Under the pieces are notes generated by a model that worked only from the letters and a program-made list of their open reading frames with translations, was not told where the DNA came from and did no database searches. Below, in pieces: positions 54,766 through 64,000 of a stretch of 64,000 nt of DNA. How positions within the stretch are numbered: the stretch's first letter is position 1; each line of letters starts with the position of its first letter. The position numbers and the translations under genes were made by a program. The stretch lies in NCBI RefSeq assembly GCF_029892785.1, contig NZ_JARXXA010000010.1, positions 62,001 to 126,000 on the forward strand. The letters are read 5' to 3'. The DNA comes from Parabacteroides sp. PH5-46 (GTDB taxonomy: Bacteria; Bacteroidota; Bacteroidia; Bacteroidales; Tannerellaceae).

Positions 54766-56076
54766 TTATTCATCTTTGAGTGCTTCAACGGGTTTTATGC
54801 GACTGGCTGAGCGGGCAGGATACCAGATTGCCAATACAACTATAGCCGCTAATAATAACCAGGTGATAGCATTTGTAATCAGAAAGCGAACGATGGTATG
54901 ATCGGGTAAATAATCGCCGTATGAACTATTACTTTGTCCCAATGTAGAGATCAGCCCGGCAGCGATAAACTGAGACTCTATGATCATGGCAGGTATGAGA
55001 ATAAGGGTGAGCAATATGATTCCTTCCAGGACAAACAGTTTCTTTATTCCGGCTTCATTGGATCCCATAGCCCGGCGAATACCTACTTCTTCTTTCCGTA
55101 CATTCACTCTGTACCAGAAGGTACCCAGCACACATAAGGTGATGTTGATGAGGAAAAACAGCATCAATCCGGACAGCGAACGTACCATGTTAGTCATTGC
55201 ATTGTTGGTTTCCTTTTCCATTGCAACCAAAGATTTGACATTTTTCAGATAGTAATTCCCTACACGGAGGTTACTGCTCATTTGCTTTTTGAATGCCGGA
55301 ATGAAGCGCGAAGCCGGGATATGCTCTTTGGAACGTATCGCTATATAAATGTAATTATAGTTTTGTTCGGAGATACGCTGCGGAAAGAATATAATCCCTT
55401 GCGGGCGATTATAGTTAAAACGTTTAAGATCATCAAGCACACCTACAACCAGGTGTTGGTCTCGTGGTGCGTCCGGACTTTTATAACTTGTTTCAATTGT
55501 TTTTCCAATGGCTGATTCTCCGGGAAAAAGACGTTCTGCCACCATCTGGGAGATCAAAACTGCTGATGGGTTTCCCCAGTCGAAATCAGTTAATGAGATG
55601 GCTTTTCCCTGATTCGATGTATGGCGGAAAGCACGGAAATAATCTTCTTCGGGGATAAATGTTATCCGCTGGATACCGGCTCTTTTAGTGCTGTCTGTAG
55701 CACTCCTGTATTCGCTCCCGTTGTAACTGCCTACTCCCGGTAAGGAAGAAAAGCTCTGACATAAAGCAACTGATTCGACATCAGGATATTCTTTAATTCG
55801 GTTTACGATGCGATACAGGTTGGCGATACCGGCCGATGGTTCGGCTTCAGCTTCTTTATATTCAGGCAGGGTTTTTGCCAAAGTTCCCAACTCTATATAA
55901 TAGGTATTATTCAGATCCCGGTGAGAAGTCAGACTTTTGTTGTATTCCAACACAAAAAAGAAATCAACCATAAACCAGATCAGGCAAAAAACCAGCAACA
56001 GAGCAAGGAGTATCCATCCATTACTTTTTTTACGGTTCAGTATTTGTTTACATATACTCCACAACATAAGGCTCAT
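54766..56076 (-). CDS. MacB/FtsX-type ABC permease, type A, pair 3
   Basis: This 436-residue type-A permease reads LWSICKQILNRKKSNGWILLALLLVFCLIWFMVDFFF at the start, LCVLGTFWYRVNVRKEEVGIRRAMGSNEAGIKKLFVLEGI in the coupling region, and ends ASRIKPVEALKDE. The start ATG overlaps the stop of the upstream gene (ATGA), so it is translationally coupled; ATG 9 bp further in is the alternative. Confidence 0.87.
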   Translation of the reverse strand: MSLMLWSICKQILNRKKSNGWILLALLLVFCLIWFMVDFFFVLEYNKSLTSHRDLNNTYYIELGTLAKTLPEYKEAEAEPSAGIANLYRIVNRIKEYPDVESVALCQSFSSLPGVGSYNGSEYRSATDSTKRAGIQRITFIPEEDYFRAFRHTSNQGKAISLTDFDWGNPSAVLISQMVAERLFPGESAIGKTIETSYKSPDAPRDQHLVVGVLDDLKRFNYNRPQGIIFFPQRISEQNYNYIYIAIRSKEHIPASRFIPAFKKQMSSNLRVGNYYLKNVKSLVAMEKETNNAMTNMVRSLSGLMLFFLINITLCVLGTFWYRVNVRKEEVGIRRAMGSNEAGIKKLFVLEGIILLTLILIPAMIIESQFIAAGLISTLGQSNSSYGDYLPDHTIVRFLITNAITWLLLAAIVVLAIWYPARSASRIKPVEALKDE

Positions 56077-57374
56077 TTTGCATTAAGTGAATAAATAATT
56101 TCTTTCCGGGAAGCTCTCCAAGCCGGCAGAACAGTTATAAGTAAATTCAACACGACACAAATACCCAAGGCAATAAAGAATATGTTGAAATTGATCATCA
56201 TAGATGGTTTCATAATGCTATGCGTCCCTTCAGGAGGCATTCCTTCAAACATGACACTATCCATTCCTATTTGTAAGATCCAGTTTTGTGCCAGATAAAC
56301 GATTAAAAAAGAAAGAATCAAGCCTAATAGCCCTCCAAGCAAAGTAAAAAAGAGGTTCTCTGCTACCAATTGGTTCATCAGCGTATATTTAGGAGCACCA
56401 AATGAGCGTCGGATGCCTATTTCTGCCAAGCGTTTCTCCATTTGTGAATCAGCCATTCCAGACAGACTTACAGCCGGAACAAGGAGTAAAATAAGAATAA
56501 GGACTCCATACTGAAGTAGTTCCTTGGTGAAATCGTCTCTCGTATTCCATTCGCGGATAGCGCTTTGCCATTGTTTGTCCGGCTGACCTTTAATGGAAAA
56601 AGTAGCTCCTTCCAGGGTAGAATCAAATTTACGTATATTCTCTTTTGCTTCTGCCTGCACCTGCTCTACATCTCCCTCCGACGAAGCTAATATATAAGCT
56701 GTAAATGCTCCCAGACAACCATTCGTATCAGTTTCTTCCAACTCAATATCTTCTATGGATGTATACGGTACCCATACTTGAGCGTAAGTGTTTACTGTTG
56801 CATATGATACATCCTTTACTACTCCACATATTTTGAACGGACGGAAGTCTAAACTGATCGTTCGCCCTACTACATCAACCGAACCGAATATCCGGCGTGC
56901 AAATGTCTCGGCGATAACAGCCGTTTGCATACCCGACTGCATGTCAGCTTCCGTAAAAGGATTGCCTCCTCTGAAGGAGAAATTAAAAACTTTCCAGAAT
57001 CCGGTATCTACATACTTTATTTTGACAGGAATCTGCTCTGCACTCCCTTCCGGCTGGACGAATGATTCGTTGGATGCCTCATAAACAGCTGAAACGGCTT
57101 CTGCACCCTGTAGCGGGTAGAAACAAGTTTCAATCGTTTGTAGTGACAGGTAATAAGCATTCATACCACCATCATCTTTAACAACTTCTGCGTATTTGAC
57201 ACTAAGCAAACGGCTTCTGTTTGTTTCAGGGTAGATATTCGCAATCTTGATATAGTAAACAATCGCCAACACCATCACTACGGTTATAGAAAGTCCTGTC
57301 CCGATGATGTATATCGAGCTGAACAGTTTTTCCTGACGAATCAGGTTCCAGGCTTGTTTGAAGTAAAGCAACAT
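56073..57374 (-). CDS. MacB/FtsX-type ABC permease, type B, pair 3
   Basis: This 433-residue type-B permease opens LLYFKQAWNLIRQEKLFSSIYIIGTGLSITVVM. The coupling region is GMADSQMEKRLAEIGIRRSFGAPKYTLMNQLVAENL and the end is LPAWRASRKEIIYSLNAK. The periplasmic part differs strongly from the type-B members of the other pairs, as expected if the pairs handle different cargo. It is coupled to the following type-A gene by ATGA. Confidence 0.87.
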   Translation of the reverse strand: MLLYFKQAWNLIRQEKLFSSIYIIGTGLSITVVMVLAIVYYIKIANIYPETNRSRLLSVKYAEVVKDDGGMNAYYLSLQTIETCFYPLQGAEAVSAVYEASNESFVQPEGSAEQIPVKIKYVDTGFWKVFNFSFRGGNPFTEADMQSGMQTAVIAETFARRIFGSVDVVGRTISLDFRPFKICGVVKDVSYATVNTYAQVWVPYTSIEDIELEETDTNGCLGAFTAYILASSEGDVEQVQAEAKENIRKFDSTLEGATFSIKGQPDKQWQSAIREWNTRDDFTKELLQYGVLILILLLVPAVSLSGMADSQMEKRLAEIGIRRSFGAPKYTLMNQLVAENLFFTLLGGLLGLILSFLIVYLAQNWILQIGMDSVMFEGMPPEGTHSIMKPSMMINFNIFFIALGICVVLNLLITVLPAWRASRKEIIYSLNAK

Positions 57375-57399
57375 ATTTTTAACCGTTAATCGTTATAAT

Positions 57400-58665
57400 T
57401 CATTCATCGCGTAAAGCATCTATCGGCTGTATGGAGGCTGCCCGGTTGGCAGGCCAGAAGGTACCGCTTATTACAATTACGCACATGATAAGCAGAGCCG
57501 ATCCTAAGGCTATTAAGGTACGTCCGGCCGTAAAGGGCAGGCGCCAGGTATCCAGTATATCTGCATTAAGCATATTCAGGTAAACCAGAAAGGCGGGTAT
57601 GATGATAAGCGACACTAAGCAAAGGCTTTCTACAAGAATAGAACGCCAGACGACTGTATTATTCGCTCCCATCGCCATACGGATACCGATCTCAGCCCGA
57701 CGCTGCCGGGTACGTAACCAGAAAGCTCCGAATACACCCATAAATACAGTGATGAGCACAAATATCATAACATAGGTCATAGGCAACACGTCTTCGCGTA
57801 TCATCTTACCTACTACATCATCCCGCAGTTTGTCGGATGAGACTATCGAAGCTACATACAGGTTATTCTCCCTCAAGCGATCACCCATTTCCGATATGAA
57901 ATGCTCTTCAAAATGCCGGGCGCTTCCAGGGCGGATACGAAGACAGATATTCGTCCATGTGATATCATTGTTCTTTACCCACTCTTCATACTTAGAAGTA
58001 GAAAGCATCTCAAAATAAGCTCCTTCGTATGGATAGAAGTCCTGCCGTTTTAGTAGGTTGCAAACCTGTGCTATCTTATTTGGCTGAGGGATTTCGCCTT
58101 CAAAGCCTTCAAAAAACACTTCCTGTCCGATGGCCCGATCGGCCTCTCCGAAAAGTAGTTCACCTATATCTTCGGTCAGTACCAGTTGGCTATATCCGGT
58201 TTCCTGTACCTGAATAGGCTTACCATCAGGGGTTCGGATCTGAAACACATCAAAATAAGAAGGTGTTACCATCCGGTTTCGTACCGAAGGTGTTTGTATG
58301 CTGTCTGCCCGTAAGCCAATCCAGAATCCGCCCATCGAATACGGCTCTGAAAAGAGGGAAACGGAGGCTACTTCTACATCCGGGTGTAGCTTGATTCGCT
58401 CCACAATAGTAAATAAATCCTCAACAGATGTTTGGGTTATCTCTTCCGGGTTCACATAATGTTGCGCAATAGGCTCCAGCATTTTTAGCTTCATCATATA
58501 GGTGTTTTCTATGTTGAAGCCTTTAGGCTCCATATAGTTTTTCAGCTTAACCCACAAGAAGTCAGTCATCAATAGAAGGAAAAAGAATACAACAGCCAAT
58601 TCAATCAACAACCAGGCATTCTGTTTACGTTCTACCCATATCTGTTTAAATAGTTGCTTTATCAT
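57400..58665 (-). CDS. MacB/FtsX-type ABC permease, type A, pair 2
   Basis: This 421-residue type-A permease starts IKQLFKQIWVERKQNAWLLIELAVVFFFLLLMTDFLW. The coupling region is FMGVFGAFWLRTRQRRAEIGIRMAMGANNTVVWRSILVESL and the end is RAASIQPIDALRDE. The periplasmic domain has about 245 residues. It lies 12 bp after its type-B partner. Confidence 0.88.
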   Translation of the reverse strand: MIKQLFKQIWVERKQNAWLLIELAVVFFFLLLMTDFLWVKLKNYMEPKGFNIENTYMMKLKMLEPIAQHYVNPEEITQTSVEDLFTIVERIKLHPDVEVASVSLFSEPYSMGGFWIGLRADSIQTPSVRNRMVTPSYFDVFQIRTPDGKPIQVQETGYSQLVLTEDIGELLFGEADRAIGQEVFFEGFEGEIPQPNKIAQVCNLLKRQDFYPYEGAYFEMLSTSKYEEWVKNNDITWTNICLRIRPGSARHFEEHFISEMGDRLRENNLYVASIVSSDKLRDDVVGKMIREDVLPMTYVMIFVLITVFMGVFGAFWLRTRQRRAEIGIRMAMGANNTVVWRSILVESLCLVSLIIIPAFLVYLNMLNADILDTWRLPFTAGRTLIALGSALLIMCVIVISGTFWPANRAASIQPIDALRDE

Positions 58666-58677
58666 TGGACGAATTGT

Positions 58678-59940
58678 TTAGATGTTTGTATTCAGAGAGT
58701 CAACCACTTCAGCCCGAGAGGTTCTCCAAGCCGGAAAAGTAGTAGACAAAAGATTGATGACCAAGCAAGTCAATAAGGCTGCAGCAAACAAAGCCGGTTT
58801 AAATATCATCGACAACTGGAGATTGACATCCGGTCGTTGAAGCAGGCTATCTTTTGTAATATAAAAGAATAGAAAAGATAGAAATAGCCCGATGATACTA
58901 CCCAACAGTGTAATGATAAAGTTTTCGGCCAGTATTTGTCCTACAATATCCTTGGTCGTTGCCCCAAAGGCTTTCCGGAGGCCAAACTCAGGGTTTCGTT
59001 TCTGCATCTGCGAAAACATCATTGCCAACAGGTTGAATACCGGGAGAAACAGAAATAAAGCTGCCAAGGATAGCATACCGCTAAAGTTGCCGTGCATGCG
59101 GTCTTCCGGGGCATAGTAAAACATCTGTTGTGTGCTGCTAAGGGGTTGCTTCCATATATTGGCAAGAAACTCCTTCTGCCCGGTATTAAAGGTAGCTACC
59201 CGGTTTTGCGCCTCCTGGCGGATTGCGTCAAAATCAGCTGTAGACTTCGCTAACATACAAAGCTGTAACTGCCCTCCTATGCCCTCTACCATGCCGCCGC
59301 TCATAATATCCCGGTTCAAGGTATAAGGAATCCATATTTCGCCATATGCCTCACTGACAGCCTCGCTCACCGATGCTACAACGCCCTGTATCCGGTAGTC
59401 TACAAAGTCCAGCTGAATGCTTAATCCTGCTACCTGAGTGGTACCGAAAAACTCGCGAGCCACCCGCTCACTGACTACTGCTACAGGAATAGCTGAAGTA
59501 ACCATCTCCGGCGTATAGGGGACTCCGTTGAGAAAGCGGAAGTCGAATACCTTCCAGAAAGCAGCATCTGTCTCACGCACATCACATTCACGCACGGTTT
59601 TACTTCCGGGAGCGCTTGTCTGTTTCTGCCGGACATGTGCCCCTACAGCTGTGATACTTTCAGGGGTAGTCATCGGGTAAAAACATTCATTTATAATACG
59701 GTATCCCAAAGCTCCTCCCCTAAACCCGGCATTCTTATCGTTAAGCCCCTCGATAGCACTAACATAAAGCATACGATGCCGCTCGGAAACAGGGGCAAAA
59801 GAGGCTGTCTTCACCTGGTAAACCAAGACCAGAACCATCATCATAGCTACAGCCAAAGCTGTCCCTAAAATGGTCAGAAAACTAACCAACGGATTTTCCC
59901 GGATAGTGGCTATTGCCTGTTTGAAATACTGCTTGTACAT
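58678..59940 (-). CDS. MacB/FtsX-type ABC permease, type B, pair 2
   Basis: This 420-residue type-B permease opens YKQYFKQAIATIRENPLVSFLTILGTALAVAMMMVLVLVYQVKTASF, nearly the same as pair 5 type B. The coupling region is MMFSQMQKRNPEFGLRKAFGATTKDIVGQILAENF and the end is FPAWRTSRAEVVDSLNTNI. It starts 2 bp after the ATPase gene, so expression is closely linked to it. Confidence 0.88.
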   Translation of the reverse strand: MYKQYFKQAIATIRENPLVSFLTILGTALAVAMMMVLVLVYQVKTASFAPVSERHRMLYVSAIEGLNDKNAGFRGGALGYRIINECFYPMTTPESITAVGAHVRQKQTSAPGSKTVRECDVRETDAAFWKVFDFRFLNGVPYTPEMVTSAIPVAVVSERVAREFFGTTQVAGLSIQLDFVDYRIQGVVASVSEAVSEAYGEIWIPYTLNRDIMSGGMVEGIGGQLQLCMLAKSTADFDAIRQEAQNRVATFNTGQKEFLANIWKQPLSSTQQMFYYAPEDRMHGNFSGMLSLAALFLFLPVFNLLAMMFSQMQKRNPEFGLRKAFGATTKDIVGQILAENFIITLLGSIIGLFLSFLFFYITKDSLLQRPDVNLQLSMIFKPALFAAALLTCLVINLLSTTFPAWRTSRAEVVDSLNTNI

Positions 59941-59942
59941 AC

Positions 59943-60608
59943 TTATTGAATTTGTCGTCCGTCGAAGAAGCGGATGGTGCGGCTGGTTTGCTTGGCCTGG
60001 TGCTCGTTGTGCGTTACCATCACGATGGTACGTCCGTCTTCTTTGTTCAGCTTGTGCAGGATATCCATTACTTCGATACCCATTTTACTATCTAAGTTAC
60101 CGGTCGGCTCATCCGCCAGTATGATGTTAGGAGCTCCTACAATAGCACGGGCGATGGCTACACGCTGACACTGTCCACCGGATAATTGGGTGGGGAAATG
60201 CTTCATACGATGGCTTAAGCCTACTTTCTCCAACACAGCCTGTGCAGCCTTCTTACGTTCTGAGGCTGATACCTTGCGATACAACAGGGGAAGTTCCACA
60301 TTGTCCAGTACATTGAGGGAGTTGATCAGGTGAAAGCTCTGGAACACAAAGCCCAACTGATGGTTACGGAAAGCAGCCTGCTCTTTATCGTTCATGCTAA
60401 CGGTATTAATTCCGTCTATCTCTACCACTCCGGTAGTAGGGGCATCCAGTAAGCCCATAATATTCAAAAGGGTTGACTTTCCGCAACCCGACGGTCCCAT
60501 AATAGACAGGAACTCACCTTGTTTCACCTCTAGGTTTACGTTCTCTAATGCTACCGTTTCAATTTCTTTCGTGCGATAAATCTTCTGTAAATTCGTTAAT
60601 TTGATCAT
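59943..60608 (-). CDS. ABC transporter ATPase (LolD/MacB-type)
   Basis: This 221-residue ATPase is the only one visible in the operon. It has Walker A GPSGCGKST, the Q-loop region FVFQSFHLI, the ABC signature LSGGQCQRVAIARAI, Walker B IILADEPTGNLD and the H-loop VTHNEHQAKQ. Sequence and size place it in the LolD/MacB/FtsE group, which drives mechanotransmission permeases rather than pumping through the membrane. It lies between pair 1 and pair 2 and may serve all five permease pairs. Confidence 0.95.
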   Translation of the reverse strand: MIKLTNLQKIYRTKEIETVALENVNLEVKQGEFLSIMGPSGCGKSTLLNIMGLLDAPTTGVVEIDGINTVSMNDKEQAAFRNHQLGFVFQSFHLINSLNVLDNVELPLLYRKVSASERKKAAQAVLEKVGLSHRMKHFPTQLSGGQCQRVAIARAIVGAPNIILADEPTGNLDSKMGIEVMDILHKLNKEDGRTIVMVTHNEHQAKQTSRTIRFFDGRQIQ

Positions 60609-60629
60609 GACTTTTTATTTTAATGATTA

Positions 60630-61895
60630 TTATTCATATCGTAGTGCTTCAGCCGGGGGAAGGGAGGCTGCTTTTCGTGCCGGTAGCCAGATACCCAGGC
60701 AAATCATACCGCCCATCAGCAGATAAGAAGCTATCGTTACAGTTACTAAGCGCCAGAGAGATAACGACAAGCGATCGCTGGCTATCTGATCTGCCGAGAT
60801 CATCCCGACCACAAAAAAGAGAAGAGGTAGCAAGGTGGTAATCAACAAGCAAACGCCTTCTATATTCATAAAACGGTAGATTCCTCCTTTACTGGAGCCT
60901 ACTGCCACACGCAAACCAATCTCTCCTCTTCGGTACTGGGTACGCAGCCAGAACGTACCGATAATACCGAAGAATACGTTGATGAGCATGAAGGCCATTA
61001 GCGAAACTTTGATTTTACTCTTTCTTTCATACGTCTTTATCATATCATATCGCTGATCCTTAAACGATTTCGCCCCATATACATAGAGATTGTTTACCGT
61101 CAGGCGCTCGCTTATCGATTCCAGAAAGCGGTTCATGTCTTCCGGGCTCATCTCTTGTTTCAGCCTTACGCACAGTTCAGCCTTAGAAGCGCTAAAGTAA
61201 TCCACATTCTCCCTTAGTCCGCTCCCTACCAGGACTGTATAAAGACATGGTTCACTTATTTCGTAATCAGAATTCCGTATAGGCTCACTTACAGCTACTA
61301 CAGGTATCTCTTCTTCCGATCCGGGATATCGCAGCTTGCGTCCTTTGCCGCTTTGTGCTCCAAAAAACTTCTTCTCCAGATCTGCCGATATCACCATCGA
61401 ACCCTCAGTTACACTCAACTGTGGAATAATGGAATTTCCCTGCTTATCATTAACACGGAAAACCGTAAAGTATTCCGGTGTAACCCGCCGTACATGAAAC
61501 GAACCGGAAGAAAGCCCTGTCGTATCCCCATCTATCGGCTCAATGCTTGTCCACGAATTGCCGAATGAGTAAGGACAGGAGAAATAGGTAGCGCATACCT
61601 CTTCTACCTCCTCGCTCAGGCGGATCTGATCCATTAGTCTCAGTAAGTCATCTGTTTCTGAAGTGGTCTTCTCTTCCGGCAACACATAGCCTGGTGCCTG
61701 GCTATTCAGGTTTCCCAGTTTCAAACGCCAGGTGTTCTGTATATCGTATCCCAGCGGAAGGTTATAGGTATGGGTATCAACCAGTAATTGATCTGCCATA
61801 AACCAGAGTACACCCATCACGATCAGAAGTTCCGCAAAGATCCAGCTATTGGTGCGACGCTGTTTCCATATTATTTTGAATATCTGTTTCAACAT
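60630..61895 (-). CDS. MacB/FtsX-type ABC permease, type A, pair 1
   Basis: This 421-residue type-A permease starts LKQIFKIIWKQRRTNSWIFAELLIVMGVLWFMADQLLV. The coupling region is FFGIIGTFWLRTQYRRGEIGLRVAVGSSKGGIYRFMNIEGV and the end is KAASLPPAEALRYE. Its start and coupling segment resemble pair 5 type A most. It lies 21 bp before the ATPase gene and 23 bp after its type-B partner. Confidence 0.88.
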   Translation of the reverse strand: MLKQIFKIIWKQRRTNSWIFAELLIVMGVLWFMADQLLVDTHTYNLPLGYDIQNTWRLKLGNLNSQAPGYVLPEEKTTSETDDLLRLMDQIRLSEEVEEVCATYFSCPYSFGNSWTSIEPIDGDTTGLSSGSFHVRRVTPEYFTVFRVNDKQGNSIIPQLSVTEGSMVISADLEKKFFGAQSGKGRKLRYPGSEEEIPVVAVSEPIRNSDYEISEPCLYTVLVGSGLRENVDYFSASKAELCVRLKQEMSPEDMNRFLESISERLTVNNLYVYGAKSFKDQRYDMIKTYERKSKIKVSLMAFMLINVFFGIIGTFWLRTQYRRGEIGLRVAVGSSKGGIYRFMNIEGVCLLITTLLPLLFFVVGMISADQIASDRLSLSLWRLVTVTIASYLLMGGMICLGIWLPARKAASLPPAEALRYE

Positions 61896-61918
61896 GATAT
61901 ATCCTTATTTTCAGATTA

Positions 61919-63184
61919 TTATTCTATTTCTTTTAACGAATCTACCACCGGCTGACGGGATATTCGGAAAGCCGGGAAAAAGGCACTTGATATATTCATC
62001 AACAGCACAAAGAGTAGTGCAATCAGTAATGTGGCAGGCTGTAGTAGCATATCCATTGTGAGCATCGGCTCGTTGGGAAGCAGGAAGCTGCGGCAAGCCA
62101 GTAAAAGCAGGAAAGAGAATGCAAAACCGATGATCCCACCAATACAGGTTATCACCAGATTTTCACACAGTATCTGAAACAGCAGTTTCCGGTTCGTTCC
62201 ACCGAAAGCCTTTCTTACGCCCATCTCACTTCTCCTTCGCTGGACAGACGACTGAGCTACTCCGCTCAGGTTAAGCGCCGGAACCAGCAGCAAAAAGAGT
62301 AGCAAAGCACCCGTTTCAGTCAAGAATTCACTAGGCTTTACACGTTTAAAACCAGTACTTCCCATCGCTATATCCATACGGGTTAGAGTCCCTTCCAGAA
62401 AGCCAACTTCGTACTCTATTTTGTTGGCATTATATTGAGCTTTCCGTCGTTCCAATTCATTGCGAATTGCCTCAAAATCACCCTTTTTTTTCGCCAATAT
62501 ACAGACATTGAACTCACCGGGTATTCCCTCGCTGTGGCGCACCGGCAACAGGTTTTCGTCGGTAGTATAAGGAAGCCAGATGTCGGCATACGCGTCTGTA
62601 GCGGCATTACTCACTTCTTTCACCACTCCACAGATTGTATAATGCATAAAGTCCAGCGAAACAGTTTGTCCCACTACATCAGTTGTTTCAAACAATTCAT
62701 ATGCCAGCCGGTCATTGATTACAGCTGTCCGGATACCCGACTGAAAGTCTGCTTCGCTAAAGGCTCTGCCTTTCAGAAAGTGAAAGTCAAATACTTTCCA
62801 GAAGTAGTGATCTGTTGATTTAATGGAATATTCCTTGTATAAACGTTTGCCTGGCAAAGATATCGGGCGCTTGTCGGAAGCTATAGCCGTAACAGCTTCA
62901 GGCGTTTCCAACGCATAAAAACATTCTTTCACCACTTCAGTAGACATACTTCCCCTGTTCCGCATACCATTCGAGTCTTTCGCCTGGGATTGGGTAGCGT
63001 TGATATAAAGCATCCGTTCCCTCCTGATCTCGGGGGAATAAGCGGCCAGCTGTATCTGGTAAATCAAGATAACTACCATGATAGCAGCAATGGAAAGTGC
63101 TGTCCCCAGTATAGAAATTGTGCTCACCAAAGGGCTTTCCTTCAGCATTTGTAGAGCCTGTTTAAAGTATTGTTTAATCATCAT
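61919..63184 (-). CDS. MacB/FtsX-type ABC permease, type B, pair 1
   Basis: This 421-residue type-B permease opens IKQYFKQALQMLKESPLVSTISILGTALSIAAIMVVILIYQIQLAAY. The coupling region is SGVAQSSVQRRRSEMGVRKAFGGTNRKLLFQILCENL and the end is FPAFRISRQPVVDSLKEIE. The ATG shares its first base with the stop codon of the membrane fusion protein gene (TAATG), so it is translationally coupled to it. Confidence 0.88.
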   Translation of the reverse strand: MMIKQYFKQALQMLKESPLVSTISILGTALSIAAIMVVILIYQIQLAAYSPEIRRERMLYINATQSQAKDSNGMRNRGSMSTEVVKECFYALETPEAVTAIASDKRPISLPGKRLYKEYSIKSTDHYFWKVFDFHFLKGRAFSEADFQSGIRTAVINDRLAYELFETTDVVGQTVSLDFMHYTICGVVKEVSNAATDAYADIWLPYTTDENLLPVRHSEGIPGEFNVCILAKKKGDFEAIRNELERRKAQYNANKIEYEVGFLEGTLTRMDIAMGSTGFKRVKPSEFLTETGALLLFLLLVPALNLSGVAQSSVQRRRSEMGVRKAFGGTNRKLLFQILCENLVITCIGGIIGFAFSFLLLLACRSFLLPNEPMLTMDMLLQPATLLIALLFVLLMNISSAFFPAFRISRQPVVDSLKEIE

Positions 63185-64000
63185 TATTTAAGTTTCAGTT
63201 TGTTTTTCTCTTTGTAGTTATTCATGTCAGAAACTACTACTTCGTCTCCTTGCTGCAAACCTTCTACAACTTCCACATACTCAAAGTTACTGTCGCCTAA
63301 ACGCACTTTTCGCTTGATTAACTGATTGTCGTTTACTACAAACAGTTCATACTCACCCTTGCCTATATAGTAAGAGCTATTGCTGATACGCAACACGTCG
63401 TCTTTGATGGCATTCATCACATATACATCAGTCTTTAAGCCGGATCGGAGCCTCCGGTGGTTGTCTTCTTCCAGTTGTACGGTGAAAGAAATCACACCAT
63501 TCTTGGACAGAGGAGTTACATCACTTACTACACCATTCAACTTGTCGTTGCCTATCTTCACTACCGCTTTGCTTCCCGGGGCAATCCGGTCGCCATAGGT
63601 ATCGGCTATTTCTCCTTCTATCTTAAAATGAGACAGATCGGAAACGATAGCCACCCGATTACCCTGTTGTACCTGGGCGCCTACTTCATTGTTTACATAT
63701 GTAAGGATGGCTTTGCGCGGAGAGCGTATCTGCGCATCTTCCAGGGTGCGTTTCATTTCGGCCAACTCCTTGCGGAAGATGCTTAGTTCCAATTCTTTTA
63801 CTTTCAGTTCGGCTTCAGACAAGGCCTGTTCGTTTGTATATTTCTGTTCGTCTTCATTCAGTTGGAGTTGTCCTACATTGTAGCTCAGTTCTACCTGTCG
63901 TACTTTATCGGTGGTTCCGGCACCCAGGCTGTCCAGGTACTGTTCGTTGCGTAGCTCTACCTCTTTGCGGTTCAGCTCCATACGGGATACTTTCAGTTTC
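63184..64000 (-). CDS. HlyD/MacA-type periplasmic membrane fusion protein, 3' part
   Basis: The frame is open to the right edge; the ATG at 63981 is internal and about 272 residues are visible. They cover the second half of a coiled-coil hairpin (RNEQYLDSLGAGTTDKVRQVELSYNVGQLQL to KRTLEDAQIRSPRKA), the returning lipoyl half-motif (VNNEVGAQVQQGNRVAIVSD), a beta-barrel domain and a membrane-proximal domain ending EGLQQGDEVVVSDMNN. Such proteins join MacB-type permeases to an outer-membrane TolC channel. It is the most upstream visible gene of the permease operon; a TolC gene may lie outside the window. Confidence 0.92.
   Translation of the reverse strand, partial: KLKVSRMELNRKEVELRNEQYLDSLGAGTTDKVRQVELSYNVGQLQLNEDEQKYTNEQALSEAELKVKELELSIFRKELAEMKRTLEDAQIRSPRKAILTYVNNEVGAQVQQGNRVAIVSDLSHFKIEGEIADTYGDRIAPGSKAVVKIGNDKLNGVVSDVTPLSKNGVISFTVQLEEDNHRRLRSGLKTDVYVMNAIKDDVLRISNSSYYIGKGEYELFVVNDNQLIKRKVRLGDSNFEYVEVVEGLQQGDEVVVSDMNNYKEKNKLKLK

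Overview
This window looks like chromosomal DNA of a gut Bacteroidales, most likely a Parabacteroides or close relative. The evidence is the Bacteroidetes promoter element TAnnTTTG in front of many genes, a one-piece hybrid two-component system (HTCS) beside glycoside hydrolases, a FimA/Mfa-type fimbrial pair, a TonB-dependent receptor with a carboxypeptidase-like domain, and a GTPase-site-altered EF-G paralogue. The species is an inference. I saw no rRNA, tRNA, CRISPR, phage or insertion sequence.

Layout. 1-9 kb is housekeeping: a DUF697-like membrane protein (cut by the left edge), rny, zapA and a coiled-coil partner, a small winged-helix protein, the operon hpt-adk-obgE-pgeF-B3/B4 protein, and the NAD(P)HX repair enzyme. 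9-14 kb holds a methyltransferase, a queuosine-precursor transporter behind a preQ1-I-like riboswitch, an EF-G2-type factor and a glycosyltransferase. 14-17.5 kb is a two-gene fimbrial operon, followed by metY. 19-32.6 kb is a carbohydrate locus centred on an HTCS regulator. To its left, divergently, lie an esterase, an unknown secreted protein, a GH43 and a lone GH9-type N-terminal module; to its right lie a second GH43 and a double-headed GH127-GH127 protein. The set suggests arabinose-rich plant glycans, but no SusC/SusD pair is present. 32.8-36.3 kb has a PAS-LuxR regulator, a nucleotidyltransferase and a HelD-like helicase. 36.3-41.5 kb is one operon: TonB-dependent receptor, a histidine-kinase-like protein without its phospho-acceptor histidine, a complete LytS-type kinase and a LytTR response regulator. 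41.6-49.5 kb has a decayed AraC fragment, a GtrA/GT2 pair, a GH78 rhamnosidase, a PAP2 phosphatase, a DgkA-type kinase and an A+T-rich membrane protein. 49.6-64 kb is one long minus-strand operon: a membrane fusion protein (cut by the right edge), one ATPase and ten MacB/FtsX-type permeases arranged as five alternating pairs.

The most unusual observation is a set of four short intergenic arrays near 8.95, 17.75, 32.70 and 49.51 kb. Each has four imperfect 16-bp dyads repeated at exactly 22 bp. The architecture is shared, but the sequence differs completely from locus to locus. I do not recognise this as a described element; it is the best candidate here for an undescribed system.

Other notable points are the preQ1-I-like riboswitch that corrects the start of the transporter, the EF-G2 with Ser in place of the catalytic His, the tandem GH127 fusion with both Cys/Glu sites intact, the kinase/pseudokinase pair, and the permease expansion that shares a single ATPase.
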